33,745 bases of DNA. It comes from an uncultured Bacilli bacterium (lineage in GTDB: Bacteria; Bacillota_I; Bacilli_A; RF39; UBA660). Each line of letters opens with the position of its first letter. The stretch's first letter is position 1. Below the pieces are notes generated by a model. That model saw nothing but the letters and a program-made list of their open reading frames with translations. It was not told the DNA's origin and made no database searches. The stretch is from the NCBI GenBank assembly GCA_910583685.1, contig CAJTXY010000015.1, forward strand, positions 1 to 33,745. Direction: 5' to 3'. Below are positions 1-7,164 of this stretch, one piece after another. Made by a program: the position numbers and the translations under genes.

Positions 1-574
1 CTTCTGCTGTATAATTCTTAAGTATCTTATCAACATTTACTAAAGCTTGATAATAGTTCGTAGACCCTCTAGCCGAAAGAGCAGTTACTGTTTCAATCAA
101 TTTGTCTTTCTCATTGGTTAATTCTGATAGGATTTGAGAATTAGTTTCAAAAGTGATCAAGGCCACTTTATTCTTATCATCAGAAAGTAGAGAATCTATT
201 AATTCAATACTATCACGTTTTACCTGGCCTAATTTGTCTCCATACATAGATCCAGACACATCTAAAACAAAAATAACATCTTTATTTTCATCACTCGCTT
301 TTAACACAGTATCCACATCAAAGGTAATCTCGGCAATCCCTTTACTCACCCACTTACCACTTTTGGTAATCTGGTATGCCCCTCCTTCTTTTCCATCATA
401 GCTCAACTCTCTAGAAGTGATGACTACACTTTTTACAGGTTCTAATACGGCAAGGGACATCGGAATAAAAACTGCCAAAAAAGTAATTAGAAGAATGCCA
501 ACACTTACTCCAATCTTTTTCCTTCTCTCCAAACTATTCCAACACTTACCAATTTTTCTTACATTCTCTCTCAT
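1..574 (-). CDS. vWA-domain membrane-anchored protein (3' part missing)
   Basis: Partial gene: 191 codons are visible and the reading frame runs off the window at base 1. The product starts with a short basic segment and one hydrophobic helix (about residues 21-44), so it is exported or membrane-anchored. A von Willebrand A domain begins near residue 98: the MIDAS metal site D105-x-S107-x-S109 (DVSGS) and the later S/T171-172 (ARGST) that complete it are present. vWA domains bind ligands through a bound metal and are common in adhesins and pilus-tip proteins of Gram-positives; that role is inference here. The ATG at 574 follows a purine-rich AAAGGTAGAG. A TTGATA-N17-TATAGT promoter lies just upstream, so this is probably its own transcript. 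The missing C-terminus would show whether it has Cna-B repeats or an LPXTG sorting signal. Confidence 0.85.
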   Translation of the reverse strand, partial: MRENVRKIGKCWNSLERRKKIGVSVGILLITFLAVFIPMSLAVLEPVKSVVITSRELSYDGKEGGAYQITKSGKWVSKGIAEITFDVDTVLKASDENKDVIFVLDVSGSMYGDKLGQVKRDSIELIDSLLSDDKNKVALITFETNSQILSELTNEKDKLIETVTALSARGSTNYYQALVNVDKILKNYTAE

Positions 575-647
575 AACGCTCTACCTTTCCTTTTATCATA
601 AAGGATGATACTTTATATCGTGTTCATTCTATCTTTATCTAATAATA

Positions 648-676
648 ACTATACATTAAAACAAGAGAATTATCAA
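648..676 (-). promoter_or_regulatory. sigma-A-type promoter of the vWA gene
   Basis: Read on the minus strand: TTGATA (676-671), a 17-bp spacer, then TATAGT (653-648). It lies in the 168-bp gap between the vWA gene and the yqxA-like gene, leaving a leader of roughly 65 nt. The rest of the gap shows nothing recognisable. Confidence 0.65.
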
Positions 677-742
677 TAACAAAGAAACAACTTAGCCAAA
701 GTACCAATGATGCGACATAAACAACAATCAAAAAATATGTTT

Positions 743-1066
743 TTATTTCGCATTAACCGCTTTATCAACTTCACTAAAGAAATAATTAATAATAGTATTA
801 AATCCCTTTTCAATAATAGAAGAAGTTCCAAGTACTAAATTAGAAATACGATTACTATATACTTTTTCTTTTACAATATAATTATTAACATCTATCTTTT
901 TACCAGCTCTCAAATCTTGTTCATACTTTTCCATCGCCTCTTTAGTAAGTGCTGTCTTTCGCTCGTTTTCTACTTCCAAATAACCAGAAGCCATCCCCAA
1001 ATAAACAACCAAAAAGATAATACCTAAAGTACCAATCACAATTCGCACAATATTTTTACCCTTCAT
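743..1066 (-). CDS. YqxA-like (DUF3679-type) single-pass membrane protein after spoIIP
   Basis: 107-residue protein with one N-terminal transmembrane helix (about residues 6-25), a charged middle and an amphipathic C-terminal third. In Bacillus subtilis the gene after gpr-spoIIP is yqxA, a small one-helix protein of unknown role; position, size and topology match, but I cannot confirm homology by eye. The start is ATG at 1066, about 9 nt after an AGGTGA site. A longer reading begins with TTG at 1075, but that codon abuts the AGGTGA and is unlikely. The gene overlaps the end of spoIIP by 11 bp, which indicates co-transcription and probably translational coupling, so expression during sporulation is likely. 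Confidence 0.6.
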   Translation of the reverse strand: MKGKNIVRIVIGTLGIIFLVVYLGMASGYLEVENERKTALTKEAMEKYEQDLRAGKKIDVNNYIVKEKVYSNRISNLVLGTSSIIEKGFNTIINYFFSEVDKAVNAK

Positions 1067-1994
1067 TTGTTGCAATCACCTCACTAAATACCTCACTAAA
1101 AGCATTTACAGAATTTAAGACCTCATCAATCTTATTATCGGGACCACCCACTTCTAATAAAATCGTAAATTCTGAATTATCTTGATTATATACACCATTA
1201 ACACCCTTACCACCCTTTTTATAAATCCCTTTAGAAAGAGACGGGTACTTCTCATTCAAACGACTATTTATTTTTTCTGTAAATGCCAAGTTTTTCTCAT
1301 AATTAGGATTTTCAAGTCCAATTAAAAATATTAACTTCGCATAAACTTTATCATTTATAGTAACTGTCGTCTTTTCATAAGGTAGCGAGTCTCTATGAAA
1401 ATCAATATAATATTTAATACTTGGATGAGTATTTTTCACATCATCTAAATATACTCTAGAAGCTTGATAACTATAAGCGTAATTCCAACTATTCTGATTT
1501 AACATTTCTTTAATACTGCGTTCTTCTACTAATGTTTCAAAACCATTTTGTTCAAGCCTTTCTTCTAAAATGTAACTGCCAACTAATACAGTTGGTGTCA
1601 CAGAATACTCGGCAATAGAAGAAGGTGCATACTGCTCCGTTTGATGAGAATTATAAATATAAACAAGTGGCTTTCGAACCATTTTCTTTTGTTTTTCTTC
1701 CTTCAAAACTTCCTTTTCTAATTTAACAAGTCCCTTATAATTTTGGTTAATCAAAAAAGTAGGCTCTGCCACTATCTGCTTCATTTTATCTAGAAAACCT
1801 GTTTTTTCTTTCATATGGGAACTCTGTTCTTTAAGCAAAAACTTAACAAGTACTTTATCGCTAATTTTAAAATTACTCGTTTCTAAAGATCGATACGTAA
1901 TAGAAAATGCCAATGAAAAACAGCAAAAAAACAAAAATATTTTAAAGCGACTTCGCCGCTTTTTAATAGGTTTAGCAATAAATTTTTTCCCCAT
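1056..1994 (-). CDS. spoIIP: stage II sporulation protein P (peptidoglycan amidase/endopeptidase)
   Basis: 312 residues. SpoIIP works with SpoIID and SpoIIM to degrade septal peptidoglycan during forespore engulfment. It has an N-terminal membrane anchor (about residues 18-34). The catalytic domain contains the family signature around H117 and E120 (YNSHQTE), then DFHRDS around H200-R201-D202, and the C-terminal LLEVGGPDN block that is strongly conserved in the family. The ATG at 1994 follows GGTGATGTAAC. The gene lies directly after gpr, as in B. subtilis, and its end overlaps the yqxA-like gene. SpoIID and SpoIIM are not in the window. Confidence 0.93.
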   Translation of the reverse strand: MGKKFIAKPIKKRRSRFKIFLFFCCFSLAFSITYRSLETSNFKISDKVLVKFLLKEQSSHMKEKTGFLDKMKQIVAEPTFLINQNYKGLVKLEKEVLKEEKQKKMVRKPLVYIYNSHQTEQYAPSSIAEYSVTPTVLVGSYILEERLEQNGFETLVEERSIKEMLNQNSWNYAYSYQASRVYLDDVKNTHPSIKYYIDFHRDSLPYEKTTVTINDKVYAKLIFLIGLENPNYEKNLAFTEKINSRLNEKYPSLSKGIYKKGGKGVNGVYNQDNSEFTILLEVGGPDNKIDEVLNSVNAFSEVFSEVIATNEG

Positions 1995-2005
1995 GTTACA
2001 TCACC

Positions 2006-2033
2006 AAAAAAAGCATATACTACTTCCTATGCT
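2006..2033 (-). terminator. weak terminator/attenuator between gpr and spoIIP
   Basis: On the minus strand AGCATA (2033-2028) can pair with TATGCT (2017-2012) around a 10-nt loop, followed by a run of seven T. The stem is only 6 bp, so partial termination or none is possible. It begins just past the gpr stop and ends before the spoIIP ribosome-binding site. Confidence 0.35.
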
Positions 2034-3070
2034 CATTTTGTCGTATTAAAGTGCTCATGTAAACTTTTATTAATACCTTGGGCCAAAAGCAAAGACAACT
2101 TATCAATGGTAAAGTCAATTTCTTTAGGAGTTACCATTAGATTATAATTAATAGGTGTTAAAACCTCTATAATTAGCTGTTTTACTTCTTCATAATCCAA
2201 ATTACCTATAGATCCCAAAATCTCCTCTTTTTCCTCTTTGGTCAAAGTATTGGGATAATCAATATAATTTTGTCTATTTTCTGGTACTAGTTTTAATTTA
2301 GAATTACCTACATTGTCTATTTTATAACTAAAATGCTTATAAATATACTGAATAGTATCAGCAACAATCGTTACCAAATCCACAATAGTAGGAACACCAA
2401 TTACAATAACAGGGATCTTAAGTTTTTCATAAGAAAGTTCCTCTCTATTATTGCCAACTCCAGAACCTGGAACAATACCAGTATTAGATAGCTGAATTGT
2501 CTTTGTCACTCGATCAATATTAGTAGCTTTTAAAGCATCAATAACAATTAAAAAGTCAGGATGAATCGCTTCAATCGCCCCTTTAATTAATTTTCCCGTC
2601 TCAATTCCTGTAGAACCAGTAACATCAGGTGAAAATGCAGAGGTTTTTCGATAACCCTGTTCTACCTCGCCAAGTTGAAATAAATGACTTGTCACCAAAA
2701 CTTGCTCTATCGCTTTAGGACCCAAAGCATCCGGAGTAGAATGTTCATTACCAAGTCCTATGATCAAAGCAGAATCTGTCTGTTTTATTTTAGATTCTAA
2801 AAGCAAATCTTTTAGTACTGTAATAAAAGCCTTTTCCACTTTCCTATACTGATCCTTATCAGTTACATCCGAAAAGCTAATTGTCCGGTAAAGTCCTGCT
2901 TTCCTATGTAACTTTCTACTTCCTTCTTCTGTCAAATTCATCTCTTCAACTCGAATTCCCTCAATATCATATGTATTTCTAATAATTTCTTTTTCTTCCA
3001 AACCCTCCACTTTTTCTTCAATTACTAAATCTGTTCTATACTCATAGTTTGATAAATCAATTGTATGCAT
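2033..3070 (-). CDS. gpr: germination protease GPR (aspartic endopeptidase A25)
   Basis: 345 residues from the ATG at 3070. GPR degrades small acid-soluble spore proteins when spores germinate. It is made as a zymogen in the forespore and loses a short N-terminal propeptide; the segment YRTDL near residues 11-15 matches the known processing region. The family aspartates are visible as D114 (TPDALGP) and D178 (VIDALKA), followed by the NTGIVPGSGVGNNR block at about 196-209. The start at 3070 lies 6 nt after AGGTG; a longer reading from GTG at 3079 uses the ribosome-binding site itself as a codon. It is divergent from rpsT and followed by spoIIP, as in Bacillus. A forespore sigma-G promoter is expected, but I could not pick one with confidence in 3080-3228. 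Confidence 0.93.
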   Translation of the reverse strand: MHTIDLSNYEYRTDLVIEEKVEGLEEKEIIRNTYDIEGIRVEEMNLTEEGSRKLHRKAGLYRTISFSDVTDKDQYRKVEKAFITVLKDLLLESKIKQTDSALIIGLGNEHSTPDALGPKAIEQVLVTSHLFQLGEVEQGYRKTSAFSPDVTGSTGIETGKLIKGAIEAIHPDFLIVIDALKATNIDRVTKTIQLSNTGIVPGSGVGNNREELSYEKLKIPVIVIGVPTIVDLVTIVADTIQYIYKHFSYKIDNVGNSKLKLVPENRQNYIDYPNTLTKEEKEEILGSIGNLDYEEVKQLIIEVLTPINYNLMVTPKEIDFTIDKLSLLLAQGINKSLHEHFNTTK

Positions 3071-3228
3071 TTCGATCACCTGTTATTAATATCTACCAAT
3101 ATCAAAATTTTATAATCACAATATTGAAAAAGGATCAAAAAAAGGATGATTCACTTTCTTCTTTAACCAAATCTCCTCTTCTTTCTCTTTTGTTAAGGAA
3201 TATTAACTAAAAATTTCAATGAATTTAT

Positions 3229-3257
3229 TTGCAATTTTTACTATTTTTTGCTAAAAT
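3229..3257 (+). promoter_or_regulatory. strong extended -10 promoter of rpsT
   Basis: TTGCAA (3229-3234), a 17-bp spacer and TAAAAT (3252-3257), with an upstream TG at 3249-3250 making an extended -10. The leader before the rpsT start at 3287 is about 25 nt. Confidence 0.75.
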
Positions 3258-3286
3258 GAATATGTTTATAAAAGTGAGGTGAAAAA

Positions 3287-3550
3287 ATGCCAAATATTAA
3301 AAGTGCAAAAAAACGCGTTCGTAGCAATGCAAAACGTGAAAAAGTAAATACTTTGATTACTTCTAGTATGAAAACAGCAATTAAAAACTTTGAAAAAAGC
3401 GTAAAAGCTGGTAATAAGGAAGAAGCTGCTGGATGCTTAAATATCGCAATCCAAAGAATTGATAAAGCCGTATCTAGTGGTTTAGTACATCAAAACAAAG
3501 GTGCACGCCTAAAATCAAGACTTACTAAAATGAAGAATACAATGGAATAA
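3287..3550 (+). CDS. rpsT: 30S ribosomal protein S20
   Basis: 87 residues, the normal length for S20, a helical protein that binds 16S rRNA during early 30S assembly. Recognised by the N-terminal MPNIKSAKKRVR block, the highly basic composition and the C-terminal VHxNKGARLKSRL segment. The start follows GAGGTGAAAAA. It is monocistronic: its own promoter lies 30 bp upstream, and a terminator hairpin overlaps its stop codon. It is divergent from gpr, the same arrangement as in Bacillus subtilis. Confidence 0.97.
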   Translation: MPNIKSAKKRVRSNAKREKVNTLITSSMKTAIKNFEKSVKAGNKEEAAGCLNIAIQRIDKAVSSGLVHQNKGARLKSRLTKMKNTME

Positions 3551-3568
3551 AAATTTCATTGTTTTTTT
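3540..3568 (+). terminator. rho-independent terminator of rpsT
   Basis: Nine-pair stem with one G-T wobble (3540-3548 with 3553-3561), an AAAA loop and seven T immediately after (3562-3568). The rpsT stop codon is inside the hairpin. Confidence 0.8.
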
Positions 3569-3636
3569 CTGTCAATTATAACATATTTTTTAATTTTTCT
3601 AGCACATTTATGGTATGATAATAATAGGTGAAGAAT

Positions 3637-4551
3637 ATGCATTACAAAAAATTTTTAATAACCGGATTTTTACTTCTTATTTTAGGTATTTTTTTTCTGC
3701 TTAGAGAACAGCTCGTACTATTCTATGCTGAACATCTGGTAAAAATAGAAAAGAAAGTAAAACTAGAAGGCCATAATAATTACTATCGAAATTATGAATA
3801 TACTTTTGCAGAAATAACAGACAATTTTAGTCCTACCTCCAGACAAGATTTAATCAACATTTATTATACTGTAATCAATGCTGGAAAAGAAGAATTTACA
3901 TTTTTCTGTCCCGATGAATGGAAAGATTGCTTAACAGATGTAAAATATTTGGCAAATGATCAATCTACCCTTTCGCATATCAATAATTTTGTTCATCCAT
4001 TTAATGGTTTTAAACATATCGAAACAGAATATGATAGTGTAGGAAAAATTACAATTCATATCGATAAAACATATAGCAAAGACGAAATAAAAAAGGTATC
4101 AGCAGAAGTAAAACGCATTCAAAAAATCTTGGAAAACAAAAGTCTGACTCCTATCGACCAAATCAAAGTATACCATGACTATATCATTAATACGAGCAAA
4201 TACGATTCAAATAGAAGCGACGAAAACATTGTAAAGTATCGTTCCGATATCGCTTATGGCCCTTTACTAGAAGGCCGGGGCCTATGTGGTGGTTACACAG
4301 ATGCTATGGCACTTTTCTTAGAAGATATGAAGATCCCAAACTTTAAGGTAGCTAGCGAAAACCACGTTTGGAACGCAGTATTATTAGATAATAAATGGTA
4401 CCATTTAGATCTCACTTGGGATGATCCTGTAACGAATGATGGAACGGACCTACTAGAATATAATTTCTTCCTAATCGATACCGCAAAACTAAATGAAATA
4501 GAAAAAGAACAACATCGTTTTTCTGAAAATGTATACCAGGAACTTAAATAG
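3637..4551 (+). CDS. membrane-anchored transglutaminase-like protein
   Basis: 304 residues from the ATG at 3637. One N-terminal hydrophobic helix (about residues 6-23) anchors an extracytoplasmic domain. The C-terminal third has the transglutaminase/papain-like triad: C217 in RGLCGGYTDA, H243 in ENHVWNAV and D258 in WYHLDLTWDDP. Bacterial members of this superfamily are usually cysteine peptidases or amidases, sometimes acting on the cell wall; the substrate here is unknown. The start lies 6 nt after AGGTG (3626-3630); the GTG at 3628 belongs to that site. A likely extended -10 (TGGTATGAT, 3611-3619) lies between the rpsT terminator and this gene. A terminator shared with the convergent GT2-like gene follows. 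Confidence 0.82.
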   Translation: MHYKKFLITGFLLLILGIFFLLREQLVLFYAEHLVKIEKKVKLEGHNNYYRNYEYTFAEITDNFSPTSRQDLINIYYTVINAGKEEFTFFCPDEWKDCLTDVKYLANDQSTLSHINNFVHPFNGFKHIETEYDSVGKITIHIDKTYSKDEIKKVSAEVKRIQKILENKSLTPIDQIKVYHDYIINTSKYDSNRSDENIVKYRSDIAYGPLLEGRGLCGGYTDAMALFLEDMKIPNFKVASENHVWNAVLLDNKWYHLDLTWDDPVTNDGTDLLEYNFFLIDTAKLNEIEKEQHRFSENVYQELK

Positions 4552-4570
4552 AAATTATCAAAATAAACAC

Positions 4571-4604
4571 AAAAAAGACCTTTCTAATTTGAAAGATCTT
4601 TTTT
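4571..4604. terminator. bidirectional terminator between convergent genes
   Basis: A-rich/T-rich hairpin with 14-bp arms and one mismatch (4571-4584 with 4591-4604) around a 6-nt loop. The A run on the left and T run on the right allow it to work for the plus-strand transglutaminase-like gene and the minus-strand GT2-like gene, whose stop codon it overlaps. Confidence 0.75.
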
Positions 4605-5886
4605 AGTACACTTTTTTCTTGTCTAATTTAAATCCAGAAAATGGTTTAGCAGCTTCCCCAACAAGCCCTAGGAAAACCACATCAACAATAGTTGCCAACA
4701 ATAGCTTCCCCAAGAAAATACTACTTTTTTGGTTTTCTAATAAACGGCCCATCTCCAAATATAAAATAATAGTACAAACGACATTAAATAATAAATAGCT
4801 CAATAAGAAACAAACCATTACATCTATAGAAATAAAATGATAACTTACCCCTATAAAAATAGCACCAAGACCTATTATTAAAATGAGATAAGAAACAATT
4901 TCATAGAAAAAGTAATAAAAGGAGCTTATTATATTAGAATTTCCATATTTAAAAAACTTTCTAACAAAAGATTTCATCCATATTTTTTTCTGTTTAAATA
5001 TAGAATGAAAAGACTTGGGGGCAGTATAATAACACAAGGCATTTAAAGCACTCTTAATAATATATTTATCTATAGAACCCTGGCAATGATTCTCAATCTT
5101 TCTTACAAGTTCAAAATTTTCACCTACCAGATCATAACCACCAACCTCTATTGCCATCTCCTTTTTGAAGAGACAAAACAAAGAAGCCTCCATTGGATCA
5201 TCTTTTGTATAATAAGCACGATTATAGGAAAGATCCTGTGCTAATGCCAATACTGTCTGATCCCTCTCATCCAAAATTCTAGCACACCCCTTACAAAGAA
5301 CTACTTTATCGTCTTCTAAAATAGGGGCTGCTAATTTTTCCAAAACATCACAATCCACTCTCGCTCCATCTTCTAAAACAACAAAATATGGATAATCTGC
5401 AATATTAATTCCAACATTTAAAGAGTCTGCCTTCCCACTATGCTCTTTTTTTACAACGGTAATTTTCACCTTTTGATTACTAGTTTGATAAACCTCCAAA
5501 ATCGCCTCTGTCTCTAAAACCCTTCTAATAGGACGATCCACCAAATGAAGATCAAACTCCTTAATTAAAGAGGCAATAGTCTTATCACAAGAAGCATCAT
5601 CAACAACGATAATCTCATATAAATTGTAGTTTAAACGCAAAAGAGATTTTACAGTTTTAACTACCTCTTTTGCATTATTATAAGTAGGAATTAAAATAGA
5701 AATAGGAACATAATAATGATGTTTTAAGTAACTACTCAACTGCAAACGATGAATCTGTTTTCTAATACGGACACTTCCAAGAATAGTAGTAACTAATAAA
5801 TAAATAGAATGAACAATTAAGTAAGATAAAAAGAAAACAATAATACCTATTACTAATGCCCTATTATTCTGTATCACTTCTTGCAT
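4603..5886 (-). CDS. GT2-family membrane glycosyltransferase-like protein with degenerate catalytic motifs
   Basis: 427 residues from the ATG at 5886. One N-terminal helix, a cytosolic GT-A domain (roughly 60-300) and about three C-terminal helices give the topology of processive GT2 enzymes such as PgaC/NodC. The nucleotide-binding aspartates are present (VVDDAS) and so is the HSGKADSLN segment. Numbered from the upstream ATG at 5898, the usual DxD reads E176-D-G178, the base motif xED reads G-E-N261, and QxxRW reads Q303-K-K-I-W307. The fold looks sound but catalysis may be altered or lost. The chosen ATG follows GGATGG by 8 nt and lies 1 bp after the upstream stop; the alternative ATG at 5898 would overlap that gene. 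It forms an operon with the HEAT-repeat gene. Confidence 0.8.
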   Translation of the reverse strand: MQEVIQNNRALVIGIIVFFLSYLIVHSIYLLVTTILGSVRIRKQIHRLQLSSYLKHHYYVPISILIPTYNNAKEVVKTVKSLLRLNYNLYEIIVVDDASCDKTIASLIKEFDLHLVDRPIRRVLETEAILEVYQTSNQKVKITVVKKEHSGKADSLNVGINIADYPYFVVLEDGARVDCDVLEKLAAPILEDDKVVLCKGCARILDERDQTVLALAQDLSYNRAYYTKDDPMEASLFCLFKKEMAIEVGGYDLVGENFELVRKIENHCQGSIDKYIIKSALNALCYYTAPKSFHSIFKQKKIWMKSFVRKFFKYGNSNIISSFYYFFYEIVSYLILIIGLGAIFIGVSYHFISIDVMVCFLLSYLLFNVVCTIILYLEMGRLLENQKSSIFLGKLLLATIVDVVFLGLVGEAAKPFSGFKLDKKKVY

Positions 5887-5887
5887 A

Positions 5888-7006
5888 TTATTTTCCATCC
5901 TTTCTATTTGCCTTTATCTGAATGCCACCAGCCTGTGCAAAAATATAGCGAATCATATCTTGAGCATATGGATCCTCTAACTGCTTCAACTTTTCAATAT
6001 CAGATTTTGTAAGCTTCATTCTAGATAATGAAATAGCAGCATTTTTTCGAACATAAAAATTAACATCGCATAAACAATCAATTAGAACCTCTCTGGCCCT
6101 TTTATTATCATAACTTGCAAGGGCAAAAGAAGCAACTAACCGATATTCATAATGACTTCTAGATTTATCTTCTATAATTTTCAATAACTCTTCTTCAAAA
6201 GGATCATATTTATGAGTAGCAAAATAACGTATAATAGCAAGTCGCACTTCTTTGCTATACTTTTTAGTTATATATTTATGATATATTTGTTCTTGATAGA
6301 CCTTTCCACTAAATCTTAAATAATTAATAATTCCCAACTGATAACTACTATTAAACTTATCAAAATCATTTAACAGTGCAACAGCTAAAGCATTCTGATC
6401 TCCCTGAAATTCTAAAAGATCATCAGCAAGTAGCTTAGGGCTATAATAAAGATTTCTTTTACTCATTTTCTTTAAAGAGCTGATAATTAATCTCTCATCT
6501 GACTTATGATAAAAAAACAGCATTGCATTTTCGCGACAATAAACAGAATCATCCATTACAAAATGCATCATTGCATAACTAATAGTTTCCTCATCCTGAA
6601 TTAACTCTGGAAACAAAGATAACAAATAGGTAAAATAGGCCTTTTGAAGCGAGTTTTTCTTTCTATACAAGATAGATAGTTGCTGAAAGGCACTAGAAAT
6701 ACTAATACAATACTCTTTAATTAATTTCTCATCTTTTTTTCTAATATCAGATAGCACACTCTCGAAAAGAACTAAATTATGAGTATTAACAAGTTGCTTT
6801 TCCAAAAATGTCAAATGCTCCTTACTTGCCTGTTTGCTTTTCTTAAGCCTTAATATCTCCTTCTCAACTAAATCCTTATATCTTATTCGTATCTTTCTAT
6901 CTTGTCTTTTTACATTTTTATCTTTAATAATCCAAAAAATTTGATATAACACTAGTGCTACTATAACTAAAATATAGAGATAAATTATAACATTAATATA
7001 CTTCAT
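5888..7006 (-). CDS. membrane-anchored HEAT-repeat protein
   Basis: 372 residues. One N-terminal transmembrane helix (about 5-27), a basic linker, and then an all-helical cytosolic part. The C-terminal 120 residues contain HEAT-like repeats, for example the segments around YRLVASFALASYD and VRKNAAISLSRM, spaced about 35 residues. HEAT repeats form solenoid scaffolds for protein contacts. The stop lies 1 bp before the probable start of the GT2-like gene, so the two are surely co-transcribed; I infer that this protein is a partner or regulator of that protein at the membrane. The start follows AAAGGCGAG, with a promoter directly upstream. I do not recognise a characterised homologue. Confidence 0.8.
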   Translation of the reverse strand: MKYINVIIYLYILVIVALVLYQIFWIIKDKNVKRQDRKIRIRYKDLVEKEILRLKKSKQASKEHLTFLEKQLVNTHNLVLFESVLSDIRKKDEKLIKEYCISISSAFQQLSILYRKKNSLQKAYFTYLLSLFPELIQDEETISYAMMHFVMDDSVYCRENAMLFFYHKSDERLIISSLKKMSKRNLYYSPKLLADDLLEFQGDQNALAVALLNDFDKFNSSYQLGIINYLRFSGKVYQEQIYHKYITKKYSKEVRLAIIRYFATHKYDPFEEELLKIIEDKSRSHYEYRLVASFALASYDNKRAREVLIDCLCDVNFYVRKNAAISLSRMKLTKSDIEKLKQLEDPYAQDMIRYIFAQAGGIQIKANRKDGK

Positions 7007-7053
7007 ATACTGCTCGCCTTTCTTTAAATGTTGATCACTTACTAATTGAAATT

Positions 7054-7083
7054 ATTTTATCACGAGATGGGAAAAATGGGCAA
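7054..7083 (-). promoter_or_regulatory. promoter of the HEAT-repeat/GT2-like operon
   Basis: Minus strand: TTGCCC (7083-7078), an 18-bp spacer and TAAAAT (7059-7054), preceded by TGA to give an extended -10. The leader to the start at 7006 is about 40 nt. Confidence 0.6.
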
Positions 7084-7109
7084 GCAAAAACAGCAAATGC
7101 CTCTCAAGA

Positions 7110-7164
7110 AACAAAAAAGAACAAAAGAATCCCCCCTTCTACATTGATATTGTAAAAGGATTCT
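7110..7164 (-). terminator. terminator of the TasA-like/GVRP surface protein gene
   Basis: Minus strand: AGAATCC (7164-7158) pairs with GGATTCT (7132-7126), with an imperfect inner stem. A T-rich tail (TTTTGTTCTTTTTT) follows. The hairpin contains the stop codon of the gene. Confidence 0.6.
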
